Shown: positions 7,974 through 16,483 of the stretch, one piece after another
Layout of the letters: each line of letters opens with the position of its first letter
How positions within the stretch are numbered: position 1 is the stretch's first letter
Origin: Kiritimatiellia bacterium
GTDB taxonomy: Bacteria; Verrucomicrobiota; Kiritimatiellia; PWTM01
Direction: 5' to 3'
DNA: 64,000 nt
NCBI GenBank assembly: GCA_026417735.1
Contig: JAOACR010000004.1
Location: forward strand, 77,001 to 141,000
The notes under the pieces: generated by a model
Told to the model about the DNA's origin: nothing
What the model saw: only the letters and a program-made list of their open reading frames with translations
The model's database searches: none
Translations under genes and position numbers: made by a program

Positions 7974-10900
7974 CTATGGCCGCCGGACCGGAGGCGGCCC
8001 CGGCGGCGATGGTGCGCCTTCCGGAGGCGGAGCGGCGTCGAACTCCGCCACACTCATCAGCGTGTCCGGCGAAGTACCGACATACTTCAGCGATTTGATA
8101 TCGGCGACCAGCGCGCGCCACCGCGGCGTGTCGGCCGCAATCACCAGCGTCGTGAGCTTCGTGAGACGCATGAGTGCCGACAAGTGGCGAACCCGCGCAC
8201 AGCCCGCAAGATCGAGGTATTTGAGCGGCAGATCCGCCAGCGGCGTGAGGTCCGTGAGCGGGCAGTGCGAAAGCACGAGGTGCTCCAGCGGCATGCCCAC
8301 CAGTGGCGAGAGATCGGCCACCTGCGTGCGGGCCGCATGCAGCGATTCCAGCCGCATCCCTCGCAGCGGTTCCAGGCTGGTCAGCTCCCGGTTGTCGCTG
8401 ATTTGCAGCCGGCGCAGCGGCAAGCCCGCAAGAAACGACACATCGGTAAGCCCGACGCCGTTCAGGCGCAGCTCGACGAGTTTGAGCGCCCGTATGGGAG
8501 ACCAGTCGCGCACCTGCGTGCAGCCGCTCACATTGAGCACCTCCAGCGGAAGGTCCGCCAACGGCGAGAGGTCCGCGACCGCGGTACCCTCCATCGAGAG
8601 TGTCTTCAGCGGAAGACCGCGCAACGGCCGCAGATCGTCCACGCGGCTGCAACCGTCCATGCGCAGCTCTTCCAGCGGCATGCCGGTGAGATGGCGCACG
8701 GTGGTGATCTGCGCATTCTGGCTGATGTTCAAACGTCGCAACGGCATGCCGGTGAGCGTCGCGATCGTGGAGAGGCGGTTTTCGGAAACGTCCAGCGACT
8801 CCAGCCCCAGACCGGCCAGCATTGCGAGGTTGTCCAGCCGGCAGCGAACCAGCGCCAGACGCCGCAGCGGCAGCTGGCGAAGCACGTCGTAGCTTTCCAA
8901 CCGTCCGCCGCGAATCTCCAACTCTTCGGCGGGCAGACCGCGCAGCAGTGCGAGGTCCCGCCAGGGAGGGGCAGTGAGCACGATGCGGACAACCGGCAGA
9001 CTGGCCAGTGGCGCCAGCGTGACCAGTTGTTCCGCAGCGGCGGCGTCCACGTTCAGCTCCAGTCCGCTGGGCGTGCTGCGCAGCAGCGCGTCCGGTGGGG
9101 TGGTCAGCGCGGGGTTCGCGCGGCGCAGACCGTCGCGCGCACGCTCCAGCACCGCCGGGTCCACTTCGCGCGGCTGCGTGTGCACCCGTTCCGCCGACGC
9201 GAGCGCCTCCTCCGCCTCCGCGGCGCACCGGGTGGAGCCATGGGTGCGTCGGAACTCTGCGACCGCCGCGCGAATGGCTGGCAGGTCGTTCGCCGGGTAA
9301 CCTGTGCGGCGGATTTTCGCCGCCGCTTCCGCGGCGGAAGCGCCCTCCGGCACGCCGAGCCGCCGCCACAGCGCCGCCAGCGCCCGCTGTGCGGCCGTCT
9401 CCGCGGCCGCCTGCGCCTCTTCCTCCAGCGCACGCAACATCAGCGCCACAAACGGATCGCTTGCGGCCGCCTCCAGGTGCCGCCGTGCCGCCGGAAGGTT
9501 CCCTCCCTCGATCAACAACAACGCTTGCAACACGCGGTTTGCCGGAGCCGGCACGCGTTCGAGCCGCCGAAACCGTTCCGCGGGCGAAAGCTCCGCATAC
9601 TGGATTGTCCGTTCCGCGTAGCCACCGCCCACCTTCCGGCGCGCCTGGATCGCATTGCCATTGACGCCGAGGATCTCCCACGCTTCCGTGCCGCCGGTGA
9701 GCTGCAGCTCGACTGTCCGGCCGACGTCCGCGCGCACCGCCTCCAGCACCAGCTCGCGGCTGCGCTGCGCGGCCAGCAACAGGTTGCGGAACGTGGCCAA
9801 CGGCTCGGAGGAGGCGTCCGCGCCCGCCTGCCGCACGGCCTGATCCCACGCGGCGATCGCCTCTGAGGGTTTCAAACGGACCAGCAGACGGACCGCCTCC
9901 GCACGGCCCCGCTCGAGCGCCTCGCGCATCGTGCGTTCCCGTTCGAGCGCCGCCTGCTCCTCCATCGCCCGCAGCCGCGCTGACTCGGCAGCGCGCATCT
10001 CCGCGGTTTCGGCCTTCCAGGGGCCGTCATATTCGTCCAAGCGGCGCCGCGCCTCCGCGAACTGATTGGAGGCGACCAGCGGTTCCACCTCGCGCTGTAG
10101 TGCCTGAAACGCCGCTTGGACCTCCGCCTGCAGGCGCCGGCGCGCCGATTCGAGCTGCTGCCGGGCGAGGCGTGCGAACTCCGTCCCCTGACTCTCGCGT
10201 TCGAACTCGGTCCACCGGCGGATCACCTCGCGGAGCTCCGATCCATGGTCTTTCTGAAACTGCAACAGTGCGAGGTAGTCTGATTCCAGCCGGCTCAGAC
10301 GCGCGTGCGCGGGATCCGGAGGTGCGCTGGTGACCGCCGGTGCGCCGGGCCGCTGATCGGCGCCGGAACCCGCCTGCCGCAACACGAGCCGCGCCACCAC
10401 CGCCACCACCACGATCGCGGCCAGCGTCACCCCCAGCCGGATCAAGACGTCCACCGGCCGCGACCGCGGGGTGCTGCCTCCCTCCCGGATCGCCTGCAGC
10501 TCCGCGGCGGTCACGCGCACCCGGTTGGTCGGTTCTCCCGGCAGCGAGCCGTGCAGGGGGGGTTTGCCCGCCAGCACACGGTCCAGATCGGTGATGAGCT
10601 CCTTCCAGGTCGAATACCGCTCCGCGCGATCGTGCGCGAGCATGCCGGAGAGCAGCGCCACCGTCGCCGGCGATATCTGGGGCTGAAAACTTCGGGGATC
10701 GGGCAGCGGCTCCTCGAACTTGCGCCGCAGCGTCTCCTCCGGCGTGTCCGCCGCATAGGGAAGCTGGCCGGTGAGCATGTGGTAGAGCGTGGCACCGAGC
10801 GCGTAGATGTCCGATCGGCAGTCGAGATCGTCCCGGCCCTCGGCCTGTTCCGGGCTCATGTAGTTGGGCGTGCCCGCAACCCGCGGCCGATCGGTGCGGC

Positions 10901-11507
10901 CCTCCGCCGCCTGCACAGACTGCGCCAGACCCAGATCGGCGAGTTTCGGCTCGCCGTGCGCGTCCATCAGGATGTTGCCCGGCTTGATGTCACGATGCAG
11001 CAGACGATGCTCGGTCCATGCGTACTCGAGCGCGCGCGCGATCTTGCGGACGATGCGCAGCGCCTCACGCTCCGGAATACGCCCCTGCGTCGCGAGCCGG
11101 CGGTCCAGCGCCTCGCCGTTCACATAGCTCATCGCGAGGTAGAGATAGCCGCCGTCCTCGCCCGCCTCGTGCGCGGTGACAATGTTCGGATGCTCCAGCC
11201 GCGCCAGCGTCTTGACTTCCTGGACGAACCGCTCCTTGTCCTCCGGACTGCGCGCGTGCGCGGCCAGAATCTTCAGCGCGACCGGGCGGTCCATGGACAG
11301 CTGCCGGGCCAGGTACACCTCCCCCATCCCGCCGGTGCCCAGCAACCGTTCGATGCGGAAACCGCCAATCGTCACCCCCGGTCCCAGGCGCGCCTGCGGC
11401 ACCACCACGTCGGTGCCGCACTGCGGGCACTGCACCTGCTGGCCCGCTGCAGAGGCGTCAATCGCCATCTTGCACTGGCAGGCCGAACATCGGAAACTGA
11501 TTTGCAT
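7974..11507 (-). CDS. Membrane Ser/Thr protein kinase with N-terminal zinc ribbon and C-terminal leucine-rich repeats
   Basis: 1177 residues. A zinc ribbon comes first (C7-x2-C10 and C27-x2-C30). The kinase domain (about 48-315) has glycine loop GTGGMGEVY (57-65), Lys79, HRDIKPGN (171-178) and DLG (191-193), all consistent with activity. One transmembrane helix (about 356-376) leads to a long, charged, coiled-coil-rich region (about 390-600). The final third is leucine-rich repeats of the short bacterial type (LPLRRL, MPLEELRMDGC, LPLEVLNVSGC and similar), followed by a proline-rich tail. The kinase is cytoplasmic and the repeats probably lie across the membrane as a ligand-binding or scaffold part. 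The substrate is unknown. It sits upstream of three sulfatases and may regulate them. A TAGTAT hexamer about 40 bases upstream could be its -10 box. Confidence 0.93.
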   Translation of the reverse strand: MQISFRCSACQCKMAIDASAAGQQVQCPQCGTDVVVPQARLGPGVTIGGFRIERLLGTGGMGEVYLARQLSMDRPVALKILAAHARSPEDKERFVQEVKTLARLEHPNIVTAHEAGEDGGYLYLAMSYVNGEALDRRLATQGRIPEREALRIVRKIARALEYAWTEHRLLHRDIKPGNILMDAHGEPKLADLGLAQSVQAAEGRTDRPRVAGTPNYMSPEQAEGRDDLDCRSDIYALGATLYHMLTGQLPYAADTPEETLRRKFEEPLPDPRSFQPQISPATVALLSGMLAHDRAERYSTWKELITDLDRVLAGKPPLHGSLPGEPTNRVRVTAAELQAIREGGSTPRSRPVDVLIRLGVTLAAIVVVAVVARLVLRQAGSGADQRPGAPAVTSAPPDPAHARLSRLESDYLALLQFQKDHGSELREVIRRWTEFERESQGTEFARLARQQLESARRRLQAEVQAAFQALQREVEPLVASNQFAEARRRLDEYDGPWKAETAEMRAAESARLRAMEEQAALERERTMREALERGRAEAVRLLVRLKPSEAIAAWDQAVRQAGADASSEPLATFRNLLLAAQRSRELVLEAVRADVGRTVELQLTGGTEAWEILGVNGNAIQARRKVGGGYAERTIQYAELSPAERFRRLERVPAPANRVLQALLLIEGGNLPAARRHLEAAASDPFVALMLRALEEEAQAAAETAAQRALAALWRRLGVPEGASAAEAAAKIRRTGYPANDLPAIRAAVAEFRRTHGSTRCAAEAEEALASAERVHTQPREVDPAVLERARDGLRRANPALTTPPDALLRSTPSGLELNVDAAAAEQLVTLAPLASLPVVRIVLTAPPWRDLALLRGLPAEELEIRGGRLESYDVLRQLPLRRLALVRCRLDNLAMLAGLGLESLDVSENRLSTIATLTGMPLRRLNISQNAQITTVRHLTGMPLEELRMDGCSRVDDLRPLRGLPLKTLSMEGTAVADLSPLADLPLEVLNVSGCTQVRDWSPIRALKLVELRLNGVGLTDVSFLAGLPLRRLQISDNRELTSLEPLRGMRLESLHAARTQVADLSPLVGMPLEHLVLSHCPLTDLTPLADLPLKYLDLAGCARVRHLSALMRLTKLTTLVIAADTPRWRALVADIKSLKYVGTSPDTLMSVAEFDAAPPPEGAPSPPGPPPVRRP

Positions 11508-11617
11508 TGCACAACGCGGTACACGTCCGCGCTCCGCATACTAAGGGAAGCTCTCCGTGAGTGACAAACCGTCGCGGGGATTGACCGGCCCAGCAACGCC
11601 AACGCGTTCGTGAGGCC

Positions 11618-11890
11618 ATGAGCACGCTGCGCAAGTGGGAGCTGGGGCTACGAATCGTCGCCTACCTCAGCGGGGCGGCGGGCGCGGTGCTGGCGCTCCG
11701 CGCCCGGCCGGGATCGCCGGCCGTCGCCACCACGATGGCGCTGCTCGGAGTGATGCTCGCCGCCTTTCTGGGCGCCAACGGCTTGCGAGTCGCGGCCCAA
11801 ATCCGTTCGATTCACCGGCCATCGTCCCGGCCGCCCGACCGCCGCGCCGACGCCACCAGCCCGCCCCCGTCGGGGGATCGGGCATCGTAG
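11618..11890 (+). CDS. Small membrane protein of unknown function
   Basis: 90 residues with two predicted transmembrane helices (about residues 10-28 and 38-56) and a basic, proline-rich, probably cytoplasmic tail (RPSSRPPDRRADATSPPP). I do not recognise a family. It is divergent from the LRR kinase gene with 110 bp between them, and the rlmN gene follows on the same strand 120 bp later. The start codon has a weak TGAGG stretch close upstream. The regular hydrophobic pattern and lack of a competing frame support it being real, but conservation cannot be tested here. Confidence 0.55.
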   Translation: MSTLRKWELGLRIVAYLSGAAGAVLALRARPGSPAVATTMALLGVMLAAFLGANGLRVAAQIRSIHRPSSRPPDRRADATSPPPSGDRAS

Positions 11891-12010
11891 CGGGCCGTTG
11901 GCGACACACCCCAGCGAGCCGGCGAGGCCGAACCTCGGTGCAAGGAAGGGGGAGCCGCCGTCAAGTTGGGCTGGCGCGCGCACGACAGCCGCGATACGGT
12001 GAGGTTCGAA

Positions 12011-13156
12011 ATGGTGAACCCTGATCCCTGTTCGGAATCTCGGACCTCGGCTCGCCTCTCGGACGCCGGCGTCGACTCACTCCGGCCACCGGTGTTGCTC
12101 GGCGCCACGCTCGAAGAGTTGCGCGCCGTTGCCCGCGAACTCAATCTGCCTCCCTACGCCGCCGGCCAGCTGGCGGGCTGGCTCTACCGCCGCCACGCCG
12201 GCTCGTTCGACGAGATGACGGATCTGCCATTGCGCGCGCGGCGCCAGCTCGCAGAACGCTTCACACTGGGCGCATACCCCCCCCGCGAAGTCTGGATCTC
12301 CGCGGACGGCACGCGGAAGTATTTGTTTGCGGCCGGCGAGGATCGCTGCGTCGAAACCGCCTGGATTCCCGACGGCGCTCGCTCGACGCTGTGCGTGTCC
12401 ACCCAGGCGGGATGTCGCATGCGATGCCGCTTCTGTCTCACCGGCCGCCAACCGTTCGCCGGCAATCTCCGGCCGGCGGATATCCTCAACCAGTACCGCT
12501 CGCTGCCGGAACGCGAACGTGTCACCAATCTGGTCGTGATGGGCATGGGCGAACCGCTGGACAACTGGAGCGCAGTGCGGCGCGCGCTGGATGTCTGGAC
12601 GGCGCCATGGGGCTATGCGCTCAGCCCGCGCCGCATCACCGTGTCCACCGTCGGCTTGCTGCCCGCGCTCCTCGAACTGCTGCACCACACCCAAGTGCAC
12701 GTCGCGATCAGCCTGCACTCGCCATTCGAAGAGGAGCGGGCCACGTGGATGCCGTGCGAGCGCGCGCATCCGATTCGCGAAGTGCTGCGGGCGCTGCGCG
12801 AGGCCGATTTCCAGGGCCAGCGCCGATTGATGTTCGAGTACATCGTGTTCACAGGTCTCAACGACACGCCCCGCCACGTCCGCGAGCTCGCGCGGCTGCT
12901 CGCCGGCCTGCGGTGCCGGATCAATCTGATGCGGCATCACGTGGCCCCCAGCAGCGGCTTGCCGCCGACCGACGAGGCGGCGCTCTTCCGGTTTCGCGAT
13001 GCGCTCGAGCACAAGGGATTCATCGTAACGATCCGCCGCTCGCGCGGTCAGGACATCGCCGCCGCCTGCGGGCAGCTGTCCACCGCCCGTTACCGCCGTT
13101 CCGCCGCCGAGGCACAACGTCCGCCCCGCTGCGCCGGCGCGCCGGGATCCGCATGA
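12011..13156 (+). CDS. rlmN: 23S rRNA (adenine2503-C2)-methyltransferase RlmN
   Basis: 381 residues. A radical-SAM enzyme that methylates C2 of A2503 in 23S rRNA and, in many bacteria, A37 of some tRNAs. The Cx3Cx2C cluster is CRMRCRFC (Cys135, 139, 142). VVMGMGEPLDN is the SAM-binding GEP segment, and AACGQL with Cys353 holds the C-terminal cysteine that carries the methyl group in E. coli RlmN. Cys113 in DRCVETAWIP sits in the strand before the radical-SAM domain. I chose the ATG at 12011 because GAGG at 12001-12004 is 6 bases upstream; an in-frame ATG at 11966 adds 15 residues with no match to the family. ThuA follows after 31 bp. Confidence 0.95.
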   Translation: MVNPDPCSESRTSARLSDAGVDSLRPPVLLGATLEELRAVARELNLPPYAAGQLAGWLYRRHAGSFDEMTDLPLRARRQLAERFTLGAYPPREVWISADGTRKYLFAAGEDRCVETAWIPDGARSTLCVSTQAGCRMRCRFCLTGRQPFAGNLRPADILNQYRSLPERERVTNLVVMGMGEPLDNWSAVRRALDVWTAPWGYALSPRRITVSTVGLLPALLELLHHTQVHVAISLHSPFEEERATWMPCERAHPIREVLRALREADFQGQRRLMFEYIVFTGLNDTPRHVRELARLLAGLRCRINLMRHHVAPSSGLPPTDEAALFRFRDALEHKGFIVTIRRSRGQDIAAACGQLSTARYRRSAAEAQRPPRCAGAPGSA

Positions 13157-13187
13157 GGGAAATGTCAACCACGGAAGATGGACTCCG

Positions 13188-13952
13188 ATGAACGCGATCA
13201 CCACCCGCATCCAAAATCTGATCTTTGCGATGTCGCTGGCGGTGCTCACCGCCCCCGCCGCGGAGCCGCCGCGCGTGCTGATCTACACCCGCAACGGCAA
13301 GGGGTACGTGCACGGCAACATCACCTCCTGCGTGGAGGCGCTGACAACGGTATGCCGCGACGCCGGCCTCGCGACCGATGTCACCGACGACTGGTCCATC
13401 TTCGCGCCGGGCCGCCTCGACCGCTACCGCGCGATCGTGTTCGCAAACACGAACAACGAGGCGTTTGAAAACGACGCCCAGCGCGAAGTCTTTCGCGCCT
13501 TCATCCGGGCCGGCGGCGGTTTTGTCGGCATCCACTCCGCGACCGGCTCCGAGCGGCAGTGGCGCTGGTACTGGGCGCTCATCGGCGGGACGTTCGCGTG
13601 GCACCATCCACTGCAGACGTTTCGCGTGCGCGTCGTGGACCGCGCGCATCCCGCCACCTCGTTCCTCCCAGACCCCTGGGAGTGGAAGGACGAATTCTAC
13701 TACGTGAACGAGCGCAACCCGAACGTGCGCGTGCTGCTGGCCGGCGAACAGGCGAGCCTCGCAAAACCGGGCAAGGTGCCGGACCGGGTCACCGACCGCC
13801 CCGAACCCTATCCGCTGGCGTGGTGCCATGAGTTCGAGGGCGGACGCAGCTTCTACACCGCGCTCGGCCACCTGAACGAACACTACGCCGACCCCTTGTT
13901 CCGCCGCCATCTGCTCGAAGCGATTCGCTGGGCCGCTCGCCTCGAGCGCTGA
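13188..13952 (+). CDS. Secreted ThuA-domain protein
   Basis: 254 residues with an N-terminal signal segment (IQNLIFAMSLAVLTAPAAE). The ThuA-like (trehalose-utilisation, glutamine-amidotransferase-like) domain follows: RVLIYTRNGKGYVH, GGGFVGIHSA, WWALIGG-like WYWALIGGTF, and HPATSFLPDPWEWKDEFYYV. The conserved HSA and DEFYY segments match exported ThuA proteins common in Planctomycetes and Verrucomicrobia. The biochemical activity of this family is not settled; a sugar-related role is inferred from the many carbohydrate-active neighbours. A perfect 12-bp palindrome (13956-13967) follows the stop codon. Confidence 0.88.
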   Translation: MNAITTRIQNLIFAMSLAVLTAPAAEPPRVLIYTRNGKGYVHGNITSCVEALTTVCRDAGLATDVTDDWSIFAPGRLDRYRAIVFANTNNEAFENDAQREVFRAFIRAGGGFVGIHSATGSERQWRWYWALIGGTFAWHHPLQTFRVRVVDRAHPATSFLPDPWEWKDEFYYVNERNPNVRVLLAGEQASLAKPGKVPDRVTDRPEPYPLAWCHEFEGGRSFYTALGHLNEHYADPLFRRHLLEAIRWAARLER

Positions 13953-14022
13953 CAGCGGCAGCTGCCGGGCGGGTTAGGGCGCAGCGGAGTACGCCGAGGC
14001 ACTCAGGGTGCCGGTTGACCGC

Positions 14023-14051
14023 TCGACGTGCCCCAGTGCTCCCGCTATGTT
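14023..14051 (+). promoter_or_regulatory. Predicted promoter, leaderless type, for the 14.06-15.91 kb cassette
   Basis: TCGACG at 14023-14028, a 17-bp spacer, and TATGTT at 14046-14051. Only 6 bases separate the -10 box from the ATG at 14058, and there is no Shine-Dalgarno sequence. Transcription would start at or next to the A of the start codon. The same arrangement recurs at several other genes in the window. Confidence 0.5.
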
Positions 14052-14057
14052 GGCGAC

Positions 14058-14303
14058 ATGACCGGGCGCGTTATCCGTTACCGGCGCCGTCCTTCCCGGA
14101 CCGCGCTGCTGCTCGCGATGATGTGCTGGCTGACCGGTGCGGTGGTCGCGGCGTGGTGGCAGGCGCCGGAACGCGTTCATCTGCCGGAAGCGCGCCGGCG
14201 GGCGGCCGCCGCGCTCGCCGTCGGCGGCGTCACCGGCGGCTGGATCATCGTGATGGCGACCGCCCATCTGTGGTTCCCGCATCTGCGCGCTCGCACCCGA
14301 TGA
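14058..14303 (+). CDS. Small two-helix membrane protein, first gene of an uncharacterised cassette
   Basis: 81 residues: a basic N terminus (MTGRVIRYRRRPSR), transmembrane helix about 15-32, a short loop (QAPERVHLPEARRR), a second helix about 46-68 and a short C-terminal tail. No family recognised. The ATG at 14058 is preferred over one at 14028 because a -10-like TATGTT lies exactly 6 bases upstream. Its TGA stop overlaps the ATG of the next gene (ATGA at 14300-14303), so the two are probably translated together. Confidence 0.65.
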   Translation: MTGRVIRYRRRPSRTALLLAMMCWLTGAVVAAWWQAPERVHLPEARRRAAAALAVGGVTGGWIIVMATAHLWFPHLRARTR

Positions 14304-15157
14304 CCGAGCGCGATGAACCCCTCCGCAGCAGCGATCGGAGCGGCGCACTGGCCGCCTGGGAGGAGTGGCGCGCCCGCTGCGCGCTCGGAAGGTGCGGCGA
14401 GGCCACCCGAACGTGCCTCCACCGCTTCGTGCACAGCCGAGCCGCCGCCTTCCTTTTCCGCGCCGGAACCGACGGCCGGGCGATCGGCTCCCCCACGCCC
14501 GCCGAACTCTGGCACCGGCTGGAAGTCCACCTCGTGGCCGATCGCACCCGCGCTCGTCAGCCCTACAAGCAGTGGCTGTTTGCCCGTGCCGCGCCGCTGC
14601 ACGGCGAAGCGCGGCTGGATGCGATTCAGGGCGGCGCAGCGCTGATTTTGCGCGACGTGCTGCGTGAGTGGCTCCGTCGCGAAGGACCGGCCCCCGCCTC
14701 CGTCTCGCTCGAGGATCCCGTGCCCGGCTGCGAAGATCTCAGATACGCGGATCTGGTCGGCGGGGAGGACGCGCGCGAGCGGATCGAGGCTCGGGATCTG
14801 GAGGCCGCAGCACGGCAGTTGGCGTCGGCCGCGTTCTGGGCGGCGCCGCGCACGGTGCGCGTGGGCCTGTGCCTGCGCGCGCTCGGCCGGCCGCTCTTCG
14901 GCCCGCTCGCCGAACGTCTGGCCGGCTGCGGGCACACGAAGCTGGCGGCCTCGGTCCGCCGGTTCGTCGAGGACCTCGCGGCCGCCGCGATGCGGCGCCA
15001 TCCCCGCGAGGAAGCTTTCGAAATCGCGATGCGAGCGCCCGCCTGGGCACGGAAATTGGCGCTGGACTGGGGACGCGCGGAAATCTCGATGGCGCCAGCC
15101 TTCCAGACCCTGACGGCCGAGCGTGGGCGCCGGCCATCGCGGAGAACACGAACATGA
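14300..15157 (+). CDS. Uncharacterised protein, possibly a divergent sigma-factor-like protein
   Basis: 285 residues, Trp- and Arg-rich, no signal peptide or membrane helix. The middle (YKQWLFARAAPL, then ILRDVLREWLRRE, then a SLEDPV segment and a late helical pair LAERLAGCGHTKLAASVRRF) has the order of an ECF sigma factor: a region-2-like helix, a linker with a SLDDP-like phrase, and a region-4-like helix-turn-helix. I see no clear conserved sigma motif, so this is a weak structural guess. The start overlaps the upstream stop by ATGA, and its own TGA overlaps the next ATG (15154-15157). The three genes are therefore almost certainly one operon. Confidence 0.6.
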   Translation: MTERDEPLRSSDRSGALAAWEEWRARCALGRCGEATRTCLHRFVHSRAAAFLFRAGTDGRAIGSPTPAELWHRLEVHLVADRTRARQPYKQWLFARAAPLHGEARLDAIQGGAALILRDVLREWLRREGPAPASVSLEDPVPGCEDLRYADLVGGEDARERIEARDLEAAARQLASAAFWAAPRTVRVGLCLRALGRPLFGPLAERLAGCGHTKLAASVRRFVEDLAAAAMRRHPREEAFEIAMRAPAWARKLALDWGRAEISMAPAFQTLTAERGRRPSRRTRT

Positions 15158-15909
15158 CACCGAAGCACGCGAGGATGCCGGCGGCACCAGCCGCCCTGCT
15201 CGCCGAGTGGCTTCGCGGTTGGCGGCTGTACCGCGCCCTCGGAGCCGGTGAGTCTCCCGCTGAGATATCGCTCCATCGCGGTGCACCTGTCGCCGGCGAC
15301 GAAACCGCGCCGCCGGAGGAGGGCCAAGTGCGACTGCTGGCGCCCGCGACCGCGGCGACCGCCTGCCGGGCGTGGTTTGTGGCAGTTCTGGAGCGCGCGG
15401 ATCTGACTGGCTGGTATGTCGCGCCGTTCGGCGTGGTGCCGGTGCCCGCCTTCGAGAGCGAAGTGCGCCTGTCGGAGCGCCGGCCACCCTACCTGCGGAC
15501 GCTGTGTCTATGGAACACGCGGCGAGTCGAAGGCCGTCGGCTCGAAGAGTTCAGCTGGCTCTGTGCACGGCTGAGCCCCAGCGAGCTGCGGGCGGCGCGG
15601 GCGGTCTGGCGCGCATGGCGCCATGCGGCGCCGCTGCCAGCGTTCCTCCGTGCCCGTGTCGGCCCACCGCTGGCGCACCCGCGCGACCCACGGCGGGAAT
15701 ACGAAACAGAGGAAGCTGCCGCGTGGGATGAGGCCTGTGCCTTTCTGGAAGGATCGCTGGCCCGGGAAGCGGAGGAGGTGCCGTCGTTGTACGCGATTCC
15801 CGAGGCGGAACGCTTGATGGCGGCCGAGCCCGAGGCGACGACGCCGCCCCCCAAGAAGAAACCTGACTCTCGCCCGCCACGCCAGACGGGCCACACGCGG
15901 ACCTCCTGA
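15154..15909 (+). CDS. Uncharacterised cytoplasmic protein, third gene of the cassette
   Basis: 251 residues, no signal peptide or membrane helix. Recognisable stretches are LLAEWLRGWRLYRALG near the N terminus, EGQVRLLAP, WYVAPFGVVPVPAFESEVRL in the centre and LYAIPEAERLMAAEPE near the end. The C terminus is a Pro/Lys/Arg-rich tail. The GQVRLLAP to WYVAPFG region could be a beta-rich fold. I recognise no family. Coupled by ATGA to the sigma-like protein upstream, it is a candidate partner of it (for example an inhibitor or adaptor), but that is inference from position only. Confidence 0.6.
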   Translation: MTPKHARMPAAPAALLAEWLRGWRLYRALGAGESPAEISLHRGAPVAGDETAPPEEGQVRLLAPATAATACRAWFVAVLERADLTGWYVAPFGVVPVPAFESEVRLSERRPPYLRTLCLWNTRRVEGRRLEEFSWLCARLSPSELRAARAVWRAWRHAAPLPAFLRARVGPPLAHPRDPRREYETEEAAAWDEACAFLEGSLAREAEEVPSLYAIPEAERLMAAEPEATTPPPKKKPDSRPPRQTGHTRTS

Positions 15910-16109
15910 ACGACGCCGCACATCTCTCGCGCCGACGGTACCCCTCGAGCCGCTTGTGACCCTTCGGCTCCCGCGGCCGCTGGGTCAATCGGCTCTGCGG
16001 CCGGCAGCGCCCGGGCGCGATGCACCGTCCGACCGTCGTTCGGCGTCGGTCCGTCCCCACAGCCAGACGAACCCATTCTCTCGAACACGACTGTGCCGGA
16101 ATTCCGCAG

Positions 16110-16142
16110 GCGCGGATGCAGTCGTCGCCGGGGCATCCGCGC
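16110..16142. repeat. Inverted repeat, 10-bp perfect stem with 13-nt loop
   Basis: GCGCGGATGC at 16110-16119 pairs exactly with GCATCCGCGC at 16133-16142. There is no T-tract on either side, so it is not a standard intrinsic terminator. It could fold in RNA from either strand and might block read-through between the convergent genes or belong to a small RNA. Confidence 0.6.
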
Positions 16143-16162
16143 GCAGCGCGGAGCAGTCGCCG

Positions 16163-16207
16163 TCCAAGCGTTGGAAAGCCGCGGGCGAGGTTCATCCAAC
16201 GATTGGA
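16163..16207. repeat. Paired TCCAA-N3-TTGGA palindromes, 32 bp apart
   Basis: TCCAAGCGTTGGA at 16163-16175 and TCCAACGATTGGA at 16195-16207. The arms are identical and only the 3-bp centre differs. Centre-to-centre distance is 32 bp, about three helical turns, so both sites face the same side of the DNA. I found no other exact copy in the window. A protein-binding or repeat-family element is the likely explanation. Confidence 0.6.
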
Positions 16208-16483
16208 CGCGCCGCCTCCCGCGCCCTCTCCGCTGGCCAAGGAGAGATCCTGCCGCTCGAGAGCCTGCGCTCACGTCATCGTCGCGGGGTTTCACGCCGA
16301 CGTTCCCGCGATGTGTGATGCGCGGCGCTGGCAGCTTGAGCGCGCCGGTCATCGGTATCCTTCGGGAAGCCGGCCCAACCGACCGTTCCTATGGCCGAGG
16401 GGAGTAGCCAGGTGAGCGTGCACTGCCACAGCGAAGGGGCGAAGCTCAACGCCCCTGGTCGCAGACACATTCGGCTTGTCCAC

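Larger units (their letters stand above)
15910..16483 (+). other. 574-bp non-coding block between convergent genes, with hairpin and paired palindromes
   Basis: No frame here has a convincing start, composition or family match on either strand. It lies between the 3' ends of the cassette gene and the DUF4832 gene. It contains a 10-bp perfect stem hairpin (16110-16142) and two TCCAA-N3-TTGGA palindromes (16163-16175 and 16195-16207), each listed separately. The rest shows nothing I can name. Confidence 0.6.

Noticed and set aside
13956-13967. Palindrome CGGCAGCTGCCG after the ThuA gene as a terminator
   Set aside because: It has no loop of useful size and no T-tract, so it cannot work as a standard intrinsic terminator.
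14015-14020. TTGACC as -35 box for the cassette promoter
   Set aside because: The spacing to TATGTT would be 25 bp; TCGACG at 14023-14028 gives 17 bp.
15489-16352. Long minus-strand open frames across the gap at 15.9-16.4 kb
   Set aside because: They are Arg/Pro/Ser-rich frames of GC-rich DNA antisense to the cassette gene and have no family features.
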